Positions 1 to 10,938 of a stretch of DNA of 64,000 bases are shown one piece after another. This DNA is from Gamsiella multidivaricata. Lineage: Eukaryota; Mortierellomycota; Mortierellomycetes; Mortierellales; Mortierellaceae. The translations under genes were made by a program, and so were the position numbers. The stretch's first letter is position 1; each line of letters starts with the position of its first letter. The notes beneath the pieces were generated by a model. The model worked only from the letters and a program-made list of their open reading frames with translations. It did not search any database and was not told the origin of the DNA. The DNA lies in assembly GCF_025024155.1 (NCBI RefSeq), contig NW_026251820.1:30224-94223 (forward strand), given 5' to 3'.

Positions 1-777
1 CGGACAAATCTCCCCTGGGTAGATCTGCTAAATATTCCCTTTGTATTCCATGTACCATGTCTATGAGGGTGTCATGCACTGAGGTTGAAATAGGGCCTAG
101 GTGTACCGACAGGATGAAGAGCAAAGAAGGATGACAGCAGCAGATGGGAAGGGACATGGTTCCGAGGAGAGGAAGGACAGCCAGTGTGTTTGTGTTGGCA
201 TTTTATTTCCGGCCGAGAGCCATGGCGAGAGCGACGTGGGAAGAAACCTTTCGACCATTGGGTATATATTTACCTTTTTCTTTCTCCCTTCCTTTTCTCC
301 CCCCATCCATCCTCACTCCTCCTCATTGCTGGCTTCATTCATTGCAGTCTCTTGTCACTTTCTACCTCTTCCACATTAAATCGCCAGCATCCCCTATAGA
401 AAGGGCCATCGATCGTATCCAACACGCAAGGTATGCTATCGGGTTGCCAGGTTGCCAGGCTGCCATGACCATCCTTGGTCTCATGCTGCTGCTGTCTTTA
501 AAACAGGGCGCAGTCATTTAAAGAAGTAGAGGACGAGTACTTATATCCTTATAACAACCCATGTTTGCTCATAGACTTTTGTTCAAGAGAGAGTCGATCC
601 CTGTCAAATACTACCAGGGAATAACATCAAGACGACTTTTCAGGTACTGCAAGATCTTGGATGAAGGCAACTTCAAGAACATCCTATTCCAGTATCTAAC
701 ATCTTACTCGCTATTTTGCTCTATCCATGAATACTTGGTTTCCTTGAACACCACAGCCTACTTTCTCACTATCAATA
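1..777. other. Upstream region without a recognised gene
   Basis: Several short overlapping reading frames occur here, but none has a recognisable domain, a convincing start context or splice structure. The stretch from about 540 to 777 is probably the promoter and 5' leader of the phospholipase-like gene that starts at 778. Confidence 0.5.
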
Positions 778-1914
778 ATGAAGTCCCAGACGATGGAAGC
801 CACATACACCACTACCACGAACGAGAAGGGCGAGACAGTGATCACAGCCACCATCAATGAAGATGATGACCCTATCATAACTCCCGGGGAGTGCATCGAC
901 GACGTCAGCGAAATGTCTATCGGAGCGAGTTTCGGACCTTTCAAGCGTCAGCCTGTGCATGAAACAATGACACTTGCAGCACTCATTGCATCAGACTTGA
1001 AGCTGGACCCAAGCATGACCTACAACAAGGCCATCAAGGATTACCATAAAGACACCCTTGAATTTCTGCGTGGCATTGTCTGGAATGACGATCCAGAGAA
1101 TGAACTGTTTAGTGACGGCTGGCTATTCAACAACGACAACTTCTTCCGTGGTACAGGCGCAGATTGGCTAATGCGCTTTGGAAAAGGCAAGCTCCCCGGT
1201 GCTGATTGCACAAAGGATGGTTTCATTGGCAGCACCAATCTCATCGCAAGGTCACATTTTGGTGACCTCCAATTCCTCCACAGCATGGCAGACAAGGAAG
1301 GAGAGAATCCGCAGGACACTCAAAGGAAAATCGTGGCTTGGCTTGAGATCATGTACAAGGTCGCTATTGGACAAATCTCTAAAGACACCAGATTGCGAGA
1401 CGTCGATTTGGGCCACGGCGACGAACAAGAACGATATCCCTTACGTCGCCTCTTCAACGGCTCTACGGCACCCAAGGACACTGACTCAATCCACACACTC
1501 CTGACCTCAAACACATCGTACAAACACGTCATGCACGACCGCCGCGCTCTCGGCAGCTGCTTACACGTCATTCAGGACTCGTATGCGCGCGGACACTGCC
1601 ATCGCAGAACCCAGTACAACGGAATTCCCAAGCAATATGCCGATGTCATGAACTTCCACTCATACAAAGGCCAGGACTCACACGACCACGACCGCTTCGA
1701 CTTCGGTGACAGGGATATGGAGAACGTCAATTGTGCTGATATTAGCCAATTTAATGACATGGATGGATGCACAGATGCTATCCGCCAGTGTACGAAACTG
1801 ATCAATTTCTGGCTGAAAAAGACGCCGTGGGAGGAGAATGTGTGGGCTTGGTTGCAGAACGATATTTTCCAGATAGCGCATAACGCCACTCCTTCAAACA
1901 CGGAGGTTAATTAG
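778..1914 (+). CDS. Zinc-dependent phospholipase C / S1-P1 nuclease-like protein, intronless
   Basis: Single uninterrupted frame of 378 aa from ATG 778. The signature of the zinc-dependent phospholipase C/S1-P1 nuclease superfamily is visible: an early His in VHETMTLAAL (about residue 61), the segment SHFGDLQFLH (about 159-168), and a core LGSCLHVIQDSYARGHCH (about 262-279) with the H-x3-D-x5-H spacing of metal ligands, followed by a His/Asp-rich stretch. No signal peptide is seen, so the product is probably cytosolic or released by another route. Known members cleave phospholipids or single-stranded nucleic acids; the substrate here cannot be told. The pattern NDDPxNELF...FFRG...SHFGDLQFLH reminds me of uncharacterised bacterial proteins, and the lack of introns fits a possible transfer; both points are inference. 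It stands between non-coding or eroded DNA. Confidence 0.6.
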   Translation: MKSQTMEATYTTTTNEKGETVITATINEDDDPIITPGECIDDVSEMSIGASFGPFKRQPVHETMTLAALIASDLKLDPSMTYNKAIKDYHKDTLEFLRGIVWNDDPENELFSDGWLFNNDNFFRGTGADWLMRFGKGKLPGADCTKDGFIGSTNLIARSHFGDLQFLHSMADKEGENPQDTQRKIVAWLEIMYKVAIGQISKDTRLRDVDLGHGDEQERYPLRRLFNGSTAPKDTDSIHTLLTSNTSYKHVMHDRRALGSCLHVIQDSYARGHCHRRTQYNGIPKQYADVMNFHSYKGQDSHDHDRFDFGDRDMENVNCADISQFNDMDGCTDAIRQCTKLINFWLKKTPWEENVWAWLQNDIFQIAHNATPSNTEVN

Positions 1915-3479
1915 TATCTACCACTGATGAGTTTCCTCCTTTTCCACACCGTTACTATCTTTTCTCCAACCTGCACACCTTGCGTTTGGCGCTATGCCAT
2001 GCTCTTTTTATCTATATCTATCTTTACTATCTATAAAGAAAATACCACTTCGTAAATCGTATGACCTATCACTGCCTCATCCTTGAAGGGCATCAAGCCC
2101 TGGACACTGCGCTGCAAAAAACAGATGCATGCGCTGCGGGATTCACGCGCTGAGAAATAGCGAAATAGGAGAGCAGATCAAACGATTCCTCAGGTAGCAC
2201 AGCCAATGAGAAATAGCACAGCCAATGAGAAATAGCACAGCACTTCTATAAAAGAAATAGTGGTTTACGTCATGTGATTTACAGTAAGGCATGTAATGCA
2301 ACTCCTCACTTCTCCTTGAGGACAAGGCCGCCGGGGATACCGGCTTTTATCGATGAAGCATGAACATGCGGCCTATCCGAATGTGATGTGATGTCTTTGG
2401 TGGAGCGAAGACCAAGATTTCGGTTCTCTGATTTTTCTCGAAACTTTAACTTTTGATCCAGTGCTTGGGTCAATGGCCTGGGAATCGGAAAAGAACATGC
2501 TGTCGGGCACCAGTCATCTTCAGGTTCAGTGCCAGAAGACATCTATTCACAGGGCACAACGTCTTCACAGTTTACCTTGGAAATATGACGTTGGTGGTGG
2601 CTGGAGGAGAGACGTCTTTTTAGCCTACACTTCTCTGTCTTTAACTTAACCTCTACATACCACCACTGCTTCTTCCCGCGGATTACACCTTGCTATCTTT
2701 CGTCAGCTCCAGTTCCCGGTAAGGCCAGTGAATCAGTGATGTCAATTGACGTTGCACTCTCGAGATGCGCCGATCCAAAGTGCTCTAATGGTACTCATAA
2801 AAGATGGTGGCGTGGGAGTGGGAAACATGCCTAGCGTTTACACAAAGAATGTCGTTTACAAAAATGCTCTTTGAATAAAGCGTCCAAAAAAATAACTTCA
2901 GCATGGGGGATTTTCTTTTTGCATGCAATTGGATTCTCTCATGGACTTACTTAGCTGAAGTCATCCTATTACAAGTTGCACGCTCTGACCCCGAACCAGA
3001 ACTTGAGGATTTGACGCGTATCTCCATTGACATTGACATTGACAACAACAACTTTGCACAGATCTGTTCGGAGCGCCATGTAGAGTCCCTGGATAGATTG
3101 TAAAGGTTCAAGCGAGGTGCTGAGTATCAGTCAGTAGGGCCCGGATCGCTCATATCGGTTCAAGAAGAAGGCAAGGAAATATCAATATGTCTAGTATATA
3201 TACAAGTACATCCATATCATCAGTCATCATTAGCTTTTATATAATAAAACTCGAGATCCTCGTTCCATTTTGCTATCATACTAAGATATGCACTTTATAC
3301 ACTAACCGAATCGGCCTTGACGGAAAAGAAGCGAAAGTGAGAAATGTACAAGGTCGATGGAGAGGCCCCTGAGGAAGCAAAGGTCATTTTGATGACAGGA
3401 TATCAGCGGGACATGAGAGGCGAGTTGACCGAGCCCAAAAGAGCAAAAAATCACACGTGCACCTGTCTGCTTGGTCCTT
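1915..3479. other. Intergenic region, no gene recognised
   Basis: The 3' end of the phospholipase-like gene is followed by about 1.5 kb of AT-rich DNA with only short frames. It holds the CCAAT-containing tandem repeat near 2196-2242 and no domain-bearing frame. Confidence 0.5.
2196..2242 (+). repeat. 19-bp tandem repeat carrying CCAAT boxes
   Basis: The unit agcacagccaatgagaaat occurs twice head-to-tail from 2196, followed by a partial third copy (agcacagc). Each full unit holds a CCAAT pentamer, the core of the Hap/NF-Y site, spaced by two turns of the helix. Related gagaaatagc words lie just upstream (about 2150-2170). Function unknown; no clear gene start lies close by. Confidence 0.6.
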
Positions 3480-4909
3480 GGCACTCATGAAGTCTTTCTC
3501 AGGACGTCGTTTCTGAACCTCAGTTCCCACCTCCATGAATGGCGACCTTACTGGGGCGACTTGTCATTTTCTCCACTAGAAGCATTGCCAGATCACTGAT
3601 GGGGACAACTGATTCATTGGCTACCTGTTGCCGCAAACTATTCCAAAATACAATTTCATCCTACTCAACCTGCTCCTTTATCAGCCCATTGGTTTCCACC
3701 CATTTTTCATAAAGCACTGCAGTTTGGGAAAGCAAACTCTGGACAGCTTGAAGCCTTTGAGGATCCTATTTGACTGTTGTGCATGTTGTCATGTGGTCAA
3801 TAGCCTCAAGGAAATCGTCGCTTTGGATGGTTTGAAACTGCTCCAGGCGTGCCAGGCCACGTGGAGGACTTGCAGTTGGGACAGGTTGCTCCACAATCTG
3901 CCTCCGGTGGCGAAACGGCTTGCGAGCTTGGGGGATGGGGACTTAGGACTTTCATATGCGGCTGGAGTGCTGTCATTGGAGTTGCCAATATCATCTCCGT
4001 TGTCGATGTCACAATCAGCGTCAAGGTTAGGATCGAGTTCGTAGTCCGAGTCCAAGTCTTGGTCATAGTCATCCTCATTGGCAAGGACAATGTCCCTGCC
4101 CTTGAAAAGAATGGGAGAACTTGCTAATCATATATGATGTGATGAAGAGCGTCTAGACGTGCTTTCAATGGCCCCTTGGTTGAGCAAGAGTTGAGATAAG
4201 AAAGGACGTGGATGTCTTGTTGTCTGTCAATGGCCGCCGCACGCTTAGGAAAGAGAATCTTGAGCTCTTGCTTGAGAGTATCCAGTTCGTCATCTGAACC
4301 GTCTGGGGTTGACCGCAACTTCTTTCTCATTCAGGTTGGATGGGTGGAGACTTGAGCAAAGCAATTTTTAATGCATTTGGGTATTACAGGATCCCATACA
4401 AGGGCCAGGTACACCCAGAATTCACCCTTCTGGATCGATATGCTCTCTTAGCATTACGAGGCGTCATCCCGTTGACTTCCCAGAGGTTATCCTCTCTATC
4501 GTCCCAATACTCAAGAGACTGATTTCTGGAGAAGCCGAACTGAGTCCTGTAACTGACTTGAGCAGGTCGAACGCTGGGGTTGAGCTTTATCTCTTGCTCA
4601 ACCGCCAAGATAAAGTCAGCCTTCAAGACAAGTGGAATTCGACGACGAGTTCGTTTCTTGTGCCGAAAAGGACTCCCCGGCGTCCTCGGCGACTTTGACA
4701 ATGTGGTGGGGATGAAGAGATGAAGAAATGACGATGGATGTTGAATAGTTATTTCCTGCATTCGTAAGGTCTCTCGCTATGGTGTCTTGGAAGCAGGCGT
4801 TACACAAAGCTCCAAGATGCAGATCGTGTGTAACATCGCTGAAGAGGATCTCAGCACAACTCGAAATTAAGTTTCGGAGGTGATGGATTTTCATAGTAAT
4901 AAAGTACAC
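3480..4909 (-). pseudogene. Eroded protein-coding locus, family not recognised
   Basis: The minus strand shows protein-like frames interrupted by stops. From 3840 down to 3520 one frame reads coherently (FQTIQSDDFLEAIDHM, then LYEKWVETNGLIKEQVE, then DEIVFWNSLRQQVANES) with two in-frame TAG codons, each where Gln would fit. Upstream, 4330-4124 starts MRKKLRSTPDGSDDELDTL, a charged, helix-prone segment. Further up, 4761-4384 is basic (HKKRTRRRIPL) and 4909-4616 also looks coding. Some breaks may be introns that I could not place with GT-AG borders. I see no catalytic motif. It may be a decayed host gene or a fragment of a mobile element next to the transposase at 5113. Confidence 0.4.
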
Positions 4910-5112
4910 TGGACTCGGCTGAATATGCAGCAGCTCTCTCTCTCCCTGGAGAACGAGGGACGAGTTCCAGGATTATGTATAGCATATGAGGCACAGGGAA
5001 TTTTACTGCAGACATTATGATTCGCGTATATTATTGTGCGTCAAAAAGCGCCATCCCAAAATTTGTCGATGCGAAAGAATCGAATTGAATAAGTTCATTT
5101 TTGGTGCAAAAT

Positions 5113-7224
5113 TTATTTTCGTGGCCGCTTTCTTTGCCTCTGCTTGCTGGACGCGTCCACATCACAATGTTGGTCGTTGTTACCTTCTTCATCGTCGCTG
5201 TCGTCCTCCTCATCACTGCCGTAGTCCTCCCCGTTCTCGTCAGCTTCGTCGTCGTCCAAAGATACCGGTGCGAGGCTAAGCACACACTGAGGTTCTTGAG
5301 CTTGAACAGCAGAAAGAGCTTGCGCGTAGTCCTCCTCAGTCAGGTCCAAAGGATCCTTATCCCACCTATCGAGATCATCGCCCCCCCCCTCGTCTAACCA
5401 GTCTACTAGATCGTCTATGGTTGCTGAGGGTCCATATGTAGCTGGTAACATGTTTATGCCATCGCCGCCCGCTGCCTGTTGCTGCCGACCAATATTGATA
5501 TTTGTTCCCCAAACTGACACGAATGTTGTACTGTGTATCTTGTAAAAATGACTGATCAGCATCCGCCTGAGCTTCAACGGCGTCATGTTGCTGCTCATTT
5601 TGTAGGCGATCACGTTCTTGACTACGGCCCATATTTCCTCTATTGGCTGGAGCTCGCAATGGTATGGCGGTGTCCTAAAAATAGCATGTCCTCCGTGCCT
5701 GTGGGCGATGTCTTTGACAATGTCGATTGATCGATCCGTCAGTCTCTTGACTTCTGCCTGAAGCTGCTTTTTGGTCACATCCTTCGCGCCTGGCAGTGGC
5801 TCTGGTACGGGATGGTTGCCTCCCTGGAGCCATTCGACAAACGAACTTTTCTTGTCACTGCTGCTTGGCTTCTTGTCTGCCCTGCGGGAATGATAGGATG
5901 CGCCATCAAGATGAATGTTGCAGGGGCCGAGTCCCATGCTGTCGAGATTGATGCACAGTCGTTCAAATAATTTCTCGAACAAGTCGGCAGCGAAGTCCCC
6001 ATGATAATCGTTGCTGGTGCAGACAATTCCAGCCTCGCGGATCTCGCTTGGTAACGACTGCCAGGGCTTTTCTTCCTCCTCAGACTTGGCGCCTTTGTTT
6101 TTTCCTGCGACATGCGTTTTGCCGATTGCTGGCCAGATGTGCACACTGCTCTTAACAAAACGCCTCTTGACCTCCTTCTTGCCCTCGTCGAGGTACACCA
6201 CAAACGCTGCAAGAATAGCCAGTAGCGGCTTCCGTCCTGGCTCACACACCTTACCGCCTTTTGATTCCACCCATCGGTTCGTCGCCGCGTGGTCGAGATG
6301 ACAATATGACTCGTCCAGAAACACTTCCGAGCGGATGGAGACATCGTTACCATCAACTTTGCGCAAGTTGGAAAGGCGTTTTTGAAGATATCGGAGTCGG
6401 AGAGTAACATTCTGGAGTGCATCATGCAGAATGTGCTGTCTGACTCCCTTGCCCCATTACATGCCAATGCGCTTTAGGTCCCGCTGAATGGTACGTATCG
6501 ATTATCTGTGTTTTTCAGTGTTCATTATGACCTAGATCCGACCACTTGTGCTGGGGTCACCCTTCTTGTTAATATGTTCCACGACCTTAATGAGCTTAGA
6601 TGCATATTCCGGATCCAACTCCTTTGTCGGTCGCCCAGTTCTGGTTGTCACCTGAACGGTCGAGCCCTCAGAGACACGGATCCTAAACCGGCCCAGGCTC
6701 GCAATCGTTCACTGGCACTTTTGCCAGGTAAGGAGTTGAACCAATCCTAAACTAGGGTAGGCGCGAGTTTTGTCAGCATGATGAAGACGTGTGCCACTAT
6801 TTGCTGCTCGCCTGCGGTCACGGATTTGTTGCCATGCCTCAAAGATCTCAGCGCCTCTTCCCAGCCGTTGTCGCTTTTTTCTATGAAGGGATTGGGCGGC
6901 ACATGAGCCTGAGCATCCTTAATGACTTGGGGGAGGGGTAAACATCTACACCCTCGAAAGTGGAGATGCGTGTCTTGACTTTGAATGCGCGTGCTTTTTT
7001 TTTTGTGGGGACGGGGTCCTACTTAGAGCGCGTAGGCCCTGAAGCCAGCCGTACTTGACCGGCGAAGCCTTCGGAGGAGTCTTTTTGAGAGGAAGCCTTT
7101 TCCCGGAAGATCCATGGTGAGTGCCTGGGTTGCGGGTGGGTGTCGTGGAAGCGGATGCATTGCTATTAGAGGAAGGGAGAAGGATGAAGGGAGGCGCAAG
7201 AAGGGTCTCATTGTCATCGCCCAA
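5113..7224 (-). pseudogene. Decayed IS630/Tc1-type DDE transposase
   Basis: The 3' part (6456-5113) is open and contains the DDE/D core: LDESYCHLDHA (first Asp), IHLDGASYHSR (second Asp) and TPPYHCELQPIEEIWAVVKN (catalytic Glu in the IEEIW context typical of IS630/Tc1-related enzymes), followed by an unusual acidic tail (EDYGSDEEDDSDDEEG). The N-terminal HTH half can be read upstream on the same strand (TRTGRPTKELDPEYASKL, then RTIQRDLKRIGM) but is broken by stops: TAA at 6457-6459, TAA at 6502-6504, TAG at 6532-6534, a frame change between about 6660 and 6700, and TAG at 6747-6749. A further plausible N-terminal segment runs to an ATG at 7224. No intact terminal inverted repeats were found. 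The copy cannot encode its full enzyme. Confidence 0.75.
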
Positions 7225-7597
7225 GGGAGACGAGGGAGAGGGTATAGAAAAGACGGGTAGGGAGGCAACGTTGCTTGAAGTCCCTTCGTTGCGTTCTGGG
7301 TACTCTTTATTGTCACGCTGTAGGTTAGACGCGTCTTGAAAAAATAAAAATTTCTAGGTTTGATTAGGTTAACCCTAAATCCCCAGACACCGTGCAGCGC
7401 CCTGATCGTATAGCTCCATGACAAAAAAAGATTCCCCCTCCCTCTCCTCGCTCCCTCTTACGTCCCCTATCTTTGTCTCATCCCCCTCATCTCCCTCACT
7501 CCACCCTCACTATCATATTACTCTCGCATTCTCCCTCTCTATCTCTCTCAGTTCTTTGGATTCTAATTATCTGTACACTTCTGACCCCCTCGACACG
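7225..7597. other. Presumed promoter and 5' leader of the Crinkler-like gene
   Basis: CT-rich from about 7430 to 7590 (many ctccctc/ctctcc words), typical of fungal pyrimidine-rich leaders upstream of a start codon. No independent gene is recognised. Confidence 0.4.
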
Positions 7598-9070
7598 ATG
7601 TCCCAATCAGCCCACACCAACCAACTCACCATCATCTGTCTCATCGATGGATGGGTGGCCTCGGACTCATTCTCTGTGAAGATTTGTTTGGGCGACAGCG
7701 CCGACCACCTCAAGAACGTCATCAAGACAACGGTGTCACCCAAGTTTGACAGCTACTCCGCTGTCGATCTCAGGCTCTGGGCCGTGTCGGTTCCAAATGA
7801 TCCAGCCAAGGATAATATCATTTCAGTGGACAGTCTGAATTCCGAGGCAATAGAGCTCCGATCGACAACCGATCTGTCCGAGGTCTTCAAGGGCGAGGTA
7901 CCAAAGAAAACAATCCATATCCTTATCCAAGAGCCACGGCTAGGTAACGAAACTATGATTTGGTATGTCACAGGCTATCTTGCTTTTGCCTCAGATGCGA
8001 TGGTTTACTTAAAGTGTTTATATTATAGCTGTGGATCTCTTCTGGGACGTCCTACTGAGGGTTGTACTCAGAACGATGCCTCATAAAGGGTTTATCTGGG
8101 CTGTAGACGCCAATACTGCAACGTTATCAGCACTACTCGGGGCTATCTACAAGACACATCCAGAATTGAAGACGACCTCGGAATCTACCATCGCTATACA
8201 TCACCCCAAGACAGCGGGCTCTCCTAACTCAAGTGTGGAGTATCCGACCAGCGACAATGGACTTCAGACAATCTTGCGCATCAACCTTCGTTCGGGAATT
8301 CAACATCTGGTGGTGGACTTGGAGACGCGATCAAGGGAATATTCCGACATAACGAGAATGGACGTCTGAACCTGTTTGGTACTTCCTATTTTCCACGACT
8401 CGATCATATTGGCAGCGTGCCATTCAATACCAAGAAGCAGGACCTCGCTCTTGAACAACTCTATGCTGAACTTGATTCAAGAAAAAGGGTGAGATGTCGC
8501 GATGGGGAGGATGGTCTATCGCCACATATCGCACCATTCCTTGTTCAAGCCACTGGGTTGTTCGAGGAGAAACTGAGATTAACATCGAGAAGGCCGCTTG
8601 CTGGACGACGGGGCAAAGGGCTTGTCGACTATGCCATTGAGTCAAGGGATGGCCCGTCATACTTCTTAAGTGTTGCTGAGGTGAAGCATGGGCAATTTGA
8701 CAATGTCATGGGTCAAAACATGATGCAGCTGGAGTCAGTCTTGCCAACACATCTCGAATCAGCACCAAAAGGACGAAAGAGAGAGTTTGACGGCGATATT
8801 GATAACACTAGGCCACTGGTATCCTATGGAATTACGACCAATGCCAAGGAGTGGCATTTTGTACAATGCTCCCTGAGCCTAGCAACAGACTCAAATGTGA
8901 CATACCCAGTATTCCGCACCTCAACACTTCCAGGCTATATTCGTTACGAGAAGGACTGCTGGAGAGACGATGTTAAAGAAATCTTTGGACACGTTGTGTG
9001 GCTGTTGGAGAGAATGGTGGAGCAGATCCCACATCGACAGAAGCGTGCTAAGACAGCAACTCTTGAGTGA
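7598..9070 (+). CDS. Crinkler (CRN)-like effector with a PD-(D/E)XK nuclease-like C-terminal region; probable frameshift
   Basis: Exon 1 (ATG 7598 to 7943) encodes a CRN-type N-terminal domain: LTIICLIDGWVASDSFSVKI, spacing to LRLWAVSVP, then KKTIHILIQEP at about residues 104-114. An intron 7944-8028 joins in frame to FIWAVDANTATLSALLGAIY and GIQHLVVDLETRS. Near 8350 the reading frame must change to continue as NLFGTSYFPRLDHIGS and then a long open C-terminal half. That half has GKGLVDYAI, AEVKHG and GQNMMQLES, matching the D...(D/E)xK...Q arrangement of restriction-endonuclease-fold nuclease domains known in CRN proteins, followed by a GITTNAKEWHFVQC segment and a WLLERM end. CRN effectors are known in oomycetes and early-diverging fungi and usually act in host nuclei or in conflict between genomes. 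I found no GT-AG intron that repairs the frame, so this may be a pseudogene, a recent frameshift or a sequencing error. The domain call is from pattern memory. Confidence 0.7.
7944..8028 (+). other. Intron of the Crinkler-like gene
   Basis: GTAACG...TTATAG. Using this donor keeps the frame into the downstream segment; the alternative donor at 7963 (GTATGT) leads to a stop at 8084-8086. Confidence 0.55.
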
Positions 9071-9924
9071 AGAATGATTAGTGCTAACTGGTGGTAAAAA
9101 ATCTAGCGCAGCCAATAAGAACACGTACATCAGACATCCGGTTCGCATCTGCTTTTCATGCATTGCTCACCGAGCAATGTGCATTCGAAGCGAACACCCT
9201 CTGTCTAGCCACATCATACTCCTTTATATTGAGCATGTTGCCTCTCCAATAGATACGCATACATCAGATACATGTCATGGGGACATTAACAAGCACCGAG
9301 GATAGAGAATGGCATTCCGCCGCCAAGTAGCAATTTTCGCATTTACTTTTCTTGTGGCTGACCATCTAGTCGACACAGAAGCAACCGGACTACCTATCTT
9401 CAGCACTTGTCTGCAATAAAAAGAAAGGATTATCAATGGCGAAACTAAAAGGCGCTGGGAATGAGAAAGAAAGTCATTCCAGTCCGACTGGCAATCGTCG
9501 CATCTGTTTTCTTGCACTTTTCTTACATACCGTACTTTTTTTCCTCACCAAACAAGGCGACGAAGGGCTGTAACTTCAAGTACTGCGAGCCTTGTCTGTT
9601 TAACAGATACAAGATAACATGGCGCGATCTTGTCTCTCAGGTCTCAGGAGATGTGTTCCGCCCACGCTGTTGTGATGTCTGTTCATGCTCTACCTGAAAG
9701 AGAAGAATGATCAAAGAAGGTCGAAGTACCCAAGTACTTCACTACTCTGTATCTGGAAGCCATAAAGGGACCCGTGCGGAAGCGATCGTGATTTACGCTC
9801 TTTTTTTTTTTTTTGGCTGTGAAACATGCAGGTCCATACGTCACTACATCATCTTTTGCTTTCGCTCTCTATCATCATTCTAGTCTAGCAATCTCTCATC
9901 ACGATCAAGAAAGCAAGCAGCAGG
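9071..9924. other. Intergenic region between the Crinkler-like and p24 genes
   Basis: Only short unsupported frames. A T-tract (about 9800-9814) lies roughly 110 bp before the p24 start. No RNA gene recognised. Confidence 0.45.
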
Positions 9925-10938
9925 ATGACACGCTTCACAATCACAACATCAGGGGTCGCATTGGTGTTTATGGCGATCGCTTTGATCTTGCCAGCAGTGC
10001 AGGCAATCAAGTTTGAGATGCCAGCTCAAACCGCCTCAGACGCCGATCAGTTCTGTGTGTCCCATTATGTCGATGATGAGACACACGTTGTAGTTAAAGT
10101 CAAGGTTGGACCTGGCCCACATCAAAAGACATTGCTCGAGGTAAGAAAAGTGGTTCTTGGTTAGGGAATCGGAGTACTCCAATATGGGACAGCCGCTTAT
10201 GCATATTTTTTCTATTTCTTTCCGACGCGACTGTCGGTATATTAGATCACTGACGATAGTGAGCACCAAAACCAGCTCTGGAGAAAGGATGCGTTAACAG
10301 AGGACCTTCAGCGTGCCACCATCCTGACCAAGCAAGCTGGCGATGTTGTTGCTTGCTTCACCAATACCCTTGATAACGGTACGAAATAACTGTTTATTGC
10401 GCCAATCTTTTCTTGTGATAACGATATCCTTTTCTCCACATCGCGCTGACACTCGTACAATTATGGGACATGAATGTCAGGTTACCAGCCAGATCCCCGC
10501 TATACTCGCACGGTTGACATTGATTTTGACGTTGGGTCTGAGACTATTGACTATGCCAAGTTGGCAGAGCAGGAAAAGCTGAAGCCCATGGAGTTGGAGT
10601 TGCGCAAGCTGGAGGACCTTGTTAAGGACATCCTCGAGAACATGGAACAACTCCAGGCACGCGAGGAGAGAATGCGCAACACAAACGGTAATTTACGATG
10701 ATTTGTCAACAGATATGGGGTTACAATGGTATCTTGTGCTGTCGCCAAGTGCACAACTTTTTTTATCTGCCGTTTCTAATCACGTACCATTGATACCGGA
10801 TTTTACCAATCGTTAGAATCAACAAATGAGCGCGTCAAATACTTCTCAACATTGACAATGGTTGTTTTGGTGGCCTTGGGATTATGGCAGATCTTTTACT
10901 TGAAGCGTTTCTTCCGGAAGAAGCGTCTTATTGACTGA
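9925..10938 (+). CDS. ERV25: p24/emp24/gp25L (TMED) family ER-Golgi cargo receptor, p24-delta/Erv25-like
   Basis: Four exons: 9925-10140, 10246-10378, 10481-10687, 10817-10938; all introns GT-AG, total 225 aa. An N-terminal signal peptide (hydrophobic to about residue 28, ending ILPAVQA) is followed by a lumenal GOLD domain with its paired cysteines (FCVSHYVDD and VVACFTN), a coiled coil (PMELELRKLEDLVKDILENM), a single C-terminal membrane segment (TLTMVVLVALGLWQIFY) and a short cytosolic tail YLKRFFRKKRLID. The tail has the FF motif (COPII binding) and basic residues (COPI binding) of p24 proteins; the hydrophobic end is most like the p24-delta/Erv25 (TMED10) branch. The protein cycles between ER and Golgi in COPI/COPII vesicles and helps sort cargo such as GPI-anchored proteins. 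Subfamily assignment is less sure than the family. Confidence 0.9.

Noticed and set aside
6457..6534. Stop-codon reassignment or readthrough in the transposase
   Set aside because: Housekeeping genes in the window end normally with TAA, TAG and TGA, so the stops mark decay.
9461..9697. 78-aa frame with several cysteines
   Set aside because: Hydrophobic start but no clear family, and flanks look non-coding; too weak for a gene call.
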